From assembly GCA_030015575.1 (NCBI GenBank), contig CM057347.1, positions 508,837,176 to 508,901,175 of the forward strand: DNA of 64,000 nt, read 5' to 3'. Position numbers and translations under genes: made by a program. This stretch comes from Agapanthus africanus (Eukaryota > Streptophyta > Magnoliopsida > Asparagales > Amaryllidaceae). Below the pieces are notes generated by a model. The model ran no database searches. It saw only the letters and a program-made list of their open reading frames with translations, and was not told the DNA's origin. This document shows, piece by piece, positions 58,851-64,000 of this stretch (its first letter is position 1; each line of letters begins with the position of its first letter).

Positions 58851-59034
58851 AACGAGATTGCGCCCTTTCGGGTTTTCACAAAACACGCCGGTAGCCCTGC
58901 TGTTTTTACTCACGGAGCCTTTTCGGGTTTTCATCCGTGCCCATTTTTCTTATGGACATACCGTTATTATTATTATTATTATTTTATTCCTTTTTTTGTA
59001 TCAGCTTTGGGATGCTGTTATCCATCGTAGTTTA

Positions 59035-59190
59035 TCGACGTCTCGGTCAACAGCTAGTTTTAGGACATAGTGGTCCATTGTTAGTTTACGGACATTTCGG
59101 TCCGTCGCTAGTTTAAGGATGTTTCGGTCCGTCGTTAGTTTTAGGACGTTTCGGTCCGTCGTTAGTTTTAGGACATTTCGGTCCATGAAA
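59035..59190. repeat. Minisatellite of TTTAGGACATTTCGGTCC units
   Basis: Five units of about 28 bases with GGACATTTCGGTCCGTCGTTAG, just downstream of the minus-strand pol. Related to the arrays in LTR copies A and C. Confidence 0.9.
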
Positions 59191-59283
59191 AGAAAGCCGG
59201 CTACTACTTATAGAGTTTGGGCTTAGGAAGATAGCGAGCGGACATAGTCGTCGTCTTCTATCATTGACCTAGACCGTGACTCG

Positions 59284-60648
59284 TCAGGCGTAGTACTTCT
59301 TCAGGAAGCGACCGTTTATCGGCCTGAAAGGTCTTTCACCATGCATGTCCATGAGTAGATACGCTCCACCCTGGTAAACTTTGTCTATGATATACGGGCC
59401 TTCATAGTTTGGCTCGAATTTCCCCCGTTTGGCACGATTGGGGATCATAGGTGTTTTGACCACTAACACGAGTTTGCCTTGGCGGAATGTTCTCGGCCTA
59501 GTCGATCTCTCATATGAACGCGTCATCTTTGCTTTATAGGCCTCCAGATTTTGTTGCGCTATGAGTCGGGTTTCATCAAGGGCATCGAGCTCCTCAAGCC
59601 GAAGGTGAGCATTCTCTTCATCCGTTAGCTCGTAATGAACTGCCACTCATAGAGAGGGTAACTCTATTTCGAGGGGGAGCACCGCCTCTGTACCGAATAC
59701 CAATGCGTACGACGTTGTGTTTGTGGCCGTTTTAAATGTAGTTCGATACGCCCAGAGAGCTTCATGTAGTCTCTCATTCCAGTCCTTCTTATTTCGAGAC
59801 ACTGTCTTTTTCATGATCTTCGTCAAGGTCTTGTTGAAAGCCTCAGCTAGACCGTTAGCTCGGGGATTGTAGACCGATGAATATCTCCAGTCTATGTTAT
59901 GTTGTTGTGCGAAGCGGCTGATCTTGTGGCTTCTGTAGGCTGGCCCGTTATCGGAGATGATCCGTCTCGGAGTTCCAAACCGATAAATGACGTGCGTCTT
60001 GAAGAAATGGAGGATATTCTCCGCCTTCACTTCCCTCAGCGGTACTGCTTCTGCCCATTTAGAGAAGTAATCAGTTATCGCCAAAATGAATCGATGTCCT
60101 CTGGACGATGCTGGCTCGATGGGGCCGATTATGTCAGTCCCCCACATTTCAAATGGCCAGCTAGCCACCATCGGATGTAGTGGATTCGGATGCTGATGGA
60201 TAAAATCCCTGTGGATCTGGCATGAGTGGCATTGCTTCGCATATTCGAGGCAGTCCTGAATCATCGTGGGCCAATAGTAACCCATCCGTTTGATCTTCAG
60301 CTTCATCTTAGGGCCGGCTTGGTGAGAACCACAGAGTCCGTCGTGAGTTTCTTGGACGACTCTTTTTGCTTCCTCAGGTCCCAGGCATCTTAGCCACAGA
60401 GAATCAAATGACCTCTTGTACAGAGTATCGTTGACGAAGGCAAAAGATAGGACTCGCTTCATGAGCTGATGTCTTGAGGACGCATTTTCAGGCGTTCGAC
60501 GGGATTTGAAGTAGTCTATAAAGACTTCTCTCCAATCCTTAGCCTTTTCCTGGTCTTTTATTTGCATGGTCGTTTGCTTGGTCGCTCCTTTTTCTTCGGG
60601 CGACTCCGGAGATATTTCTGCCGGTGCAAGAACCCGACGGTTTTGCAC
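59284..60648 (-). pseudogene. Integrase of the minus-strand Tat element
   Basis: Read from 60648: a His/Cys zinc-binding region (GLCGSHQAGPK ... CHSCQIH), then the catalytic core with DIIGPIEP, SDNGPAYRSH and NGLAEAFNK supplying the D, D and E. After a stop at 59647-59649 the frame continues with the C-terminal GPY/F-type module (KFEPNYEGPYIIDKVYQGG) to the natural end KKYYA. Apart from that one stop it is well preserved, better than the plus-strand element. It follows RNase H with a short gap that also contains a break near 60650-60690. Confidence 0.92.
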
Positions 60649-60687
60649 AACGATCCTTACATCATCGAGGTTTTCTCAGCCAGTTCT

Positions 60688-61690
60688 TTAGAGAGCTTGG
60701 CTAATGTCCTCTTTGCTATTTTCCGCGTGCGGTATGCTCTCCAGCGTGTATGAGGGAATTTGAGTCAGCAATTGCTGCACTCTCTTTCCGTAATTCACCA
60801 ACTCTGGTTTGCACGTTTGGTAGTTGTCGTTTACCTGACTAACGACTAGTTGGGAGTCTCCGTATATAAGCAGGTTTTCAATTCCCATGTCGATGGCGAT
60901 CTCGAGACCTACTATCAAAGCTTCGTATTCGGCTTCATTGTTCGTCCTCGGCTCTGTCAAGGAGAAGGCGAAGCGCATTATCCCACCTTGTGGAGTTACG
61001 AAGATGAGGCTTACCCCCGATTTGATTATAGGGGTGCTTTGTTTACGCTTCTTCATGGAAGATGCCCCATCAAAATAGAGTTCCCACCAGGTGTCATCCC
61101 CGTCAATCGTGTCAAACGCATGTTCGTCTGGCAGTTCGCAATTCAAAGGAGAATCGACAGGTATCAGATGCTCAGCGAGGAAGTCGGCGATGGCCTGGCC
61201 TTTCACCGCCTTAAGTGGACAATAAGTTATCGAGAACTCCATCAATAGCAGGGCCCATTTAGCGAGCTGTCCTGTTAGTATGGCCCTTGACATCAAATAT
61301 TTGAGGGGATCCACCTTCGATATGAGATGGACCTCATATGCCAACGCATAGTGTCTGAGCTTCGTTATTGCAAAGATCAATGCCAGACAGTGTTTTTCAA
61401 TGGGATAATAATTGCTTTCTGCCCCCAGTAGAACTCGACTCAGATAGTAGAGAGATCTTTCTTTCCCTTGATCGTTCTCTTGTGCCCACAGCGCACCTAA
61501 AGAACCTTTGAGGGCTGTCGTATATAGAATGAGAGGCTTTCCCTTGACCGGAACAGTCAGCACTGGCGGATTCTGCAAGTATTGCTTGATTTCGTCTAAC
61601 GCGCTTTGGCATTTGCGATCCCAGACAAAAGGGGTTCCCTTCTTCATCAGGTGACTGTAGGGGCGGCACTTGCCAGAAAGATTGGTTATA
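60688..61690 (-). pseudogene. RNase H regions of the minus-strand Tat element
   Basis: Read from 61647: a Ty3-type RNase H (PLILYTTALKGSLGALWAQ, ESNYYPIEKHCLALIFA) and then the archaeal-type second RNase H with ELYFDGASS, TNNEAEYEALIVGLEIA and IYGDSQLVVSQV, with D, E and D residues in place. The frame ends EDISQAL at 60688. The dual RNase H places the element in the Tat clade. Confidence 0.92.
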
Positions 61691-61806
61691 AATCACCGGA
61701 TATACGCGAGCTTTCCTTGGAGAGACCGCAGTTGTTTGAGAGTCCTTGGCTGAGGCATTTCCATAATCGTCTTGATCTTTGACGGATCTATTTCGATGCC
61801 TCGGTG

Positions 61807-62730
61807 TCAGATGATGAATCCTAGGAATTTACCCGAGGAAACTCCGAACGTACATTTGAGAGGGTTCATCTTCAAGTTGTATTGCCGGAGGCGTTGAAGT
61901 ACGGTCTTCAGATGCTCTAGATATTCCCCGTATGATTTGCTTTTAACCACGAGGTCGTCAATATAACATTCGACGATTTCATGTATGAGGTCATCAAAGA
62001 TCTTCGTCATGGCCCTCTGATAAGTGGCACCGGCGTTCTTTAAACCGAAAGGCATCACCTTGTAGCAGAATATGCCCAAAGGGGTCCAGAAAGCGGTATG
62101 CTTCTGGTCCTTAGGATGCATCTTTATCTAATTGTATCCTGATGAGCCATCCAAGAAGGAGAAAACCTCATGAGTGGACGTATTGTCTATCATCAATTCG
62201 GTGACCGGTACTAGGAAGTCGTCCTTCGGGCAGGATTTATTGAGATCCTGAAAGTCTACGCAGATGCGCACCGTCCCATTTTTCTTCATCACTGGGACAA
62301 TGTTAGCGATCCAGTCAGGATATTGAACCTCCTGGATGAAGCCGGAATCGATTAGCTTCTTGATCTCGGCGTTGATGCTCATCTCAAGCTCAAGCTGCAA
62401 TCTTCTCGGTGCTTGTTTGATTGGTTTGACGTCTGGAGAAATCGCCAATCTGTGGACAGCAATCTCTGGATCTAGTCCTGACATCTCGGAATAGTTCCAT
62501 GCGAAACAGTCTCTATGCTGCATAAGCACGTCCTTTAGCGTAGCCACCCTTTCTTCAGACAGCAGCTCACTAACGAATGTCGGCCGCGGGTCACTTGTTG
62601 TCCCCAAATCAATTTTCTTGAGGTTATCTGCAGTAATGTGTATCCCATCTTCCAGCTCTTTCGGCGCCGGTGGAAACTCTAAGATCACCTCGTCATCATT
62701 GTTTTTGAAGCACCATGGGAGGTCATCCAT
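61807..62730 (-). pseudogene. Reverse transcriptase of the minus-strand Tat element
   Basis: Read from 62730: CFAWNYSEMSGLDPEIAVH, KPIKQAPRRLQ, RICVDFQDLNKSCPKDDF and FLDGSSGYN, then a stop near 62125, then KMHPKDQKHTAFWTP, MPFGLKNAGATYQRAM and YIDDLVVKSK (the catalytic Asp pair), ending at a stop near 61806 after GKFLGFII. Two or three point stops are the only damage; the element could have moved fairly recently. Confidence 0.92.
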
Positions 62731-62733
62731 ATT

Positions 62734-63557
62734 CTAGGGCTTTCCTTCTGACAGCGTTATCATGTGGCAGGTGCGAGATCGCTTCCAGGACTGGTGTTGA
62801 TCTGTTTCTACTTTCACTGCATACGTGGCTTTGGGTTCATGCTTCTGCGGTGGGGTTACCCTCCAGCTGCTGGATAAGGCGAATTTGCCGAATTGGTATT
62901 GATCTTCGACCCAGTTCTTAAAGGTGAAGCAGTTTTCGAGAGGATGTCCTACTGCTCGGTGGTAGGAGCAGTAGTCTGGATGGGAGATCTCGTTCGCTTG
63001 TTCGGGATGCTTGGACTCCGGGAGTGTCATCATCTGATGCTTTACGACGAGATCGAATATCTTCCTTGTCTTGTCCCAGGAAAAAGAATACGCTCGACCC
63101 ATCTTCTTTACAAGGGACGGATCTCGGCTGCTCGATTCCCGACCGCGTGGCTTCTTGGTCCCTCTTTGTCGCTGTTGAACGCCTTTCCCGTTTTTTGATT
63201 TATTTTTGCCTCTGCGTCGGGCCTTTTGTATGACGGGTGATAAGGAGGAGCATTGTCATTCTCCGTGGCCTGTTGAAGGAGGCGCTGCGTCCTGGCTTTC
63301 TCATAAATAGCCATTTCATGGTTATGGTCGTCCCGGACCTTTCGACTCGCTTCCCTTACTAGCGTGTCCATCCGTTCTTCAAACGACGGACTCGGCGTTT
63401 TAATGGTAGGATCTCGTTTTGGTTCAGGGTCAGCGTTTTCTGACAGGGCGTCCCTTTCTTCATCGAAGTCATATATGACGTAGCTACTATAGACTCGTTC
63501 CCGTTTCTTGGATTGGACATATCCTAGCCCGACCGTTTCCATTCTCCCGTTGGGCAA
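62734..63557 (-). pseudogene. Zinc-knuckle segment placed between linker and RT
   Basis: Two minus-strand frames, 63557-63108 and 63102-62734, separated by one stop. The second has FDLVVKHQMMTLPESKHP followed by YCSYHRAVGHPLENC, a C-X2-H-X4-H-X4-C knuckle of the kind normally in gag, then FTFKNWVEDQYQFGKF. In the plus-strand element the equivalent knuckle lies before the protease. Here it sits after the TFYVP linker block (63609-63983) and directly before RT. Confidence 0.7.
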
Positions 63558-63983
63558 CTTTCGCTGGGTTCCGGGGACGTCCCAAATCCTGTTATAGAAC
63601 CGTGCTTGTCAAGCAGTTTGTTTAAGGGGTACACCTTGGCGTCTCAAGAGTCTCTTTAGTCCGTCCGTATAATTTCTGGGAAAACAGATGGGCTGGAGCC
63701 TGTCGAGTGTAGAATCCACGCCATGCCAGATTTCTTTTTCCACTTTGGTTTCCCCGGATCGGTAGAATAGGATCGCCTCTTCACCTTTTCGCCTGGGAGG
63801 AACGTAAAATGTTTGCAGTTCTTGCACACCATAAGCTTCAAGTGCATCGAGATCTTTGTAATGTTCTTGTGGAACCATGGTAACTTGCAAACTCTGATTA
63901 TTGTCAGCGAAGGCTTGTATTGACGGTCGAGTGGAAAATATAACGTTAACCTCATCTTCCGAGTCGCTGCCGAAGGTCAACAT
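63500..63983 (-). pseudogene. Protease-RT linker of the minus-strand Tat element
   Basis: FGSDSEDEVNV, then KDLDALEAYGVQELQTFYVP and EAILFYRSG, correspond to LDALSVSTVDQLKTFYVPG and KGILFYG of the plus-strand element, and GLGYVQ corresponds to GIGFIQ. A stop near 63607 interrupts it. gag and protease should lie beyond 64000. Confidence 0.75.
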
Positions 63984-64000
63984 GGGGGTGGACGGTCCCG

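Larger units (their letters stand above)
45271..64000 (-). mobile_element. Minus-strand Tat-clade element with an antisense PMD gene
   Basis: Read leftward from the window edge: protease-RT linker (63983), a zinc knuckle segment, RT, two RNase H regions, integrase (to 59284), minisatellite, hairpin arrays and 170-bp repeats (59190-56150), an oppositely oriented PMD reading frame (55913-51747), and LTR sequence to 45271. CCTTC before 45271 is a candidate target duplication; its partner lies outside. The layout, with an additional antisense reading frame between pol and the 3' LTR, agrees with what is known for some Tat-lineage elements. gag, protease and the 5' LTR lie beyond 64000. Confidence 0.75.

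Overview
This is a plant nuclear window, most likely from a eudicot. The genes present are plant-type and have spliceosomal introns. Everything else is AT-rich, gene-poor and dominated by nested LTR retrotransposons typical of a pericentromeric or otherwise TE-rich chromosome region. There are no bacterial operons and no CRISPR arrays. Everything here comes from reading the sequence; no database search was run.

Layout. Positions 1-10554 hold transposon sequence: the 5' end of a minus-strand Ty3/gypsy Tat-clade element (gag start, primer-binding site, LTR from 409), a ~2.87 kb solo LTR (1994-4863), and a minus-strand LTR (6386-10554) with its own tRNA-iMet-type primer site, split by a 2.04 kb solo LTR (8445-10484). 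Positions 10555-25493 are the only gene-like stretch: a hAT transposase C-terminal relic (10733-11284), an intact three-exon BolA2 gene (12515-12984), a complete Cassandra-type TRIM with 5S rRNA-like LTRs (13330-14121), an intact S-adenosylmethionine synthetase gene (17082-18365, minus), a truncated cytosolic fructose-1,6-bisphosphatase pseudogene (19769-20979, minus), and several MITE or foldback elements.

From 25494 to the right edge the window is one set of nested insertions. A miniature copia-like element (25494 onward, minus) holds a solo LTR (26534-29385) and is interrupted at 30026 by a Tat LTR. That LTR is split by a solo LTR (30603-36661), which itself contains another solo LTR (31428-34658). 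At 36917 a plus-strand Tat element begins (LTR, primer site, degenerate gag-protease-RT-RNase H). Its pol stops at 45270, where a minus-strand Tat element starts (45271 to beyond 64000; RT, RNase H and integrase at 59284-63983). That element's LTR holds yet another solo LTR (47077-49209). Several insertions are confirmed by 5-bp target-site duplications.

The most interesting part is the non-coding and antisense half of the last element (45271-59280). On the strand opposite to gag-pol it carries what looks like a complete transcription unit: TATA box, 5' leader intron, a plant-mobile-domain (PMD, aminotransferase-like) reading frame with four phase-1 introns, a C-terminal coiled coil and a polyadenylation signal. 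It is flanked by dense arrays of short palindromes whose arms differ from one to the next while their centres stay constant. A second notable feature is a tRNA-like A-box/B-box module at the same place in all four ~2.85 kb solo LTRs, together with a conserved hairpin near their 3' ends.

The host genes show no functional link to one another (iron-sulfur/glutaredoxin partner, one-carbon metabolism, gluconeogenesis). The right ends of the nested elements lie outside the window, so their full structure is inferred.
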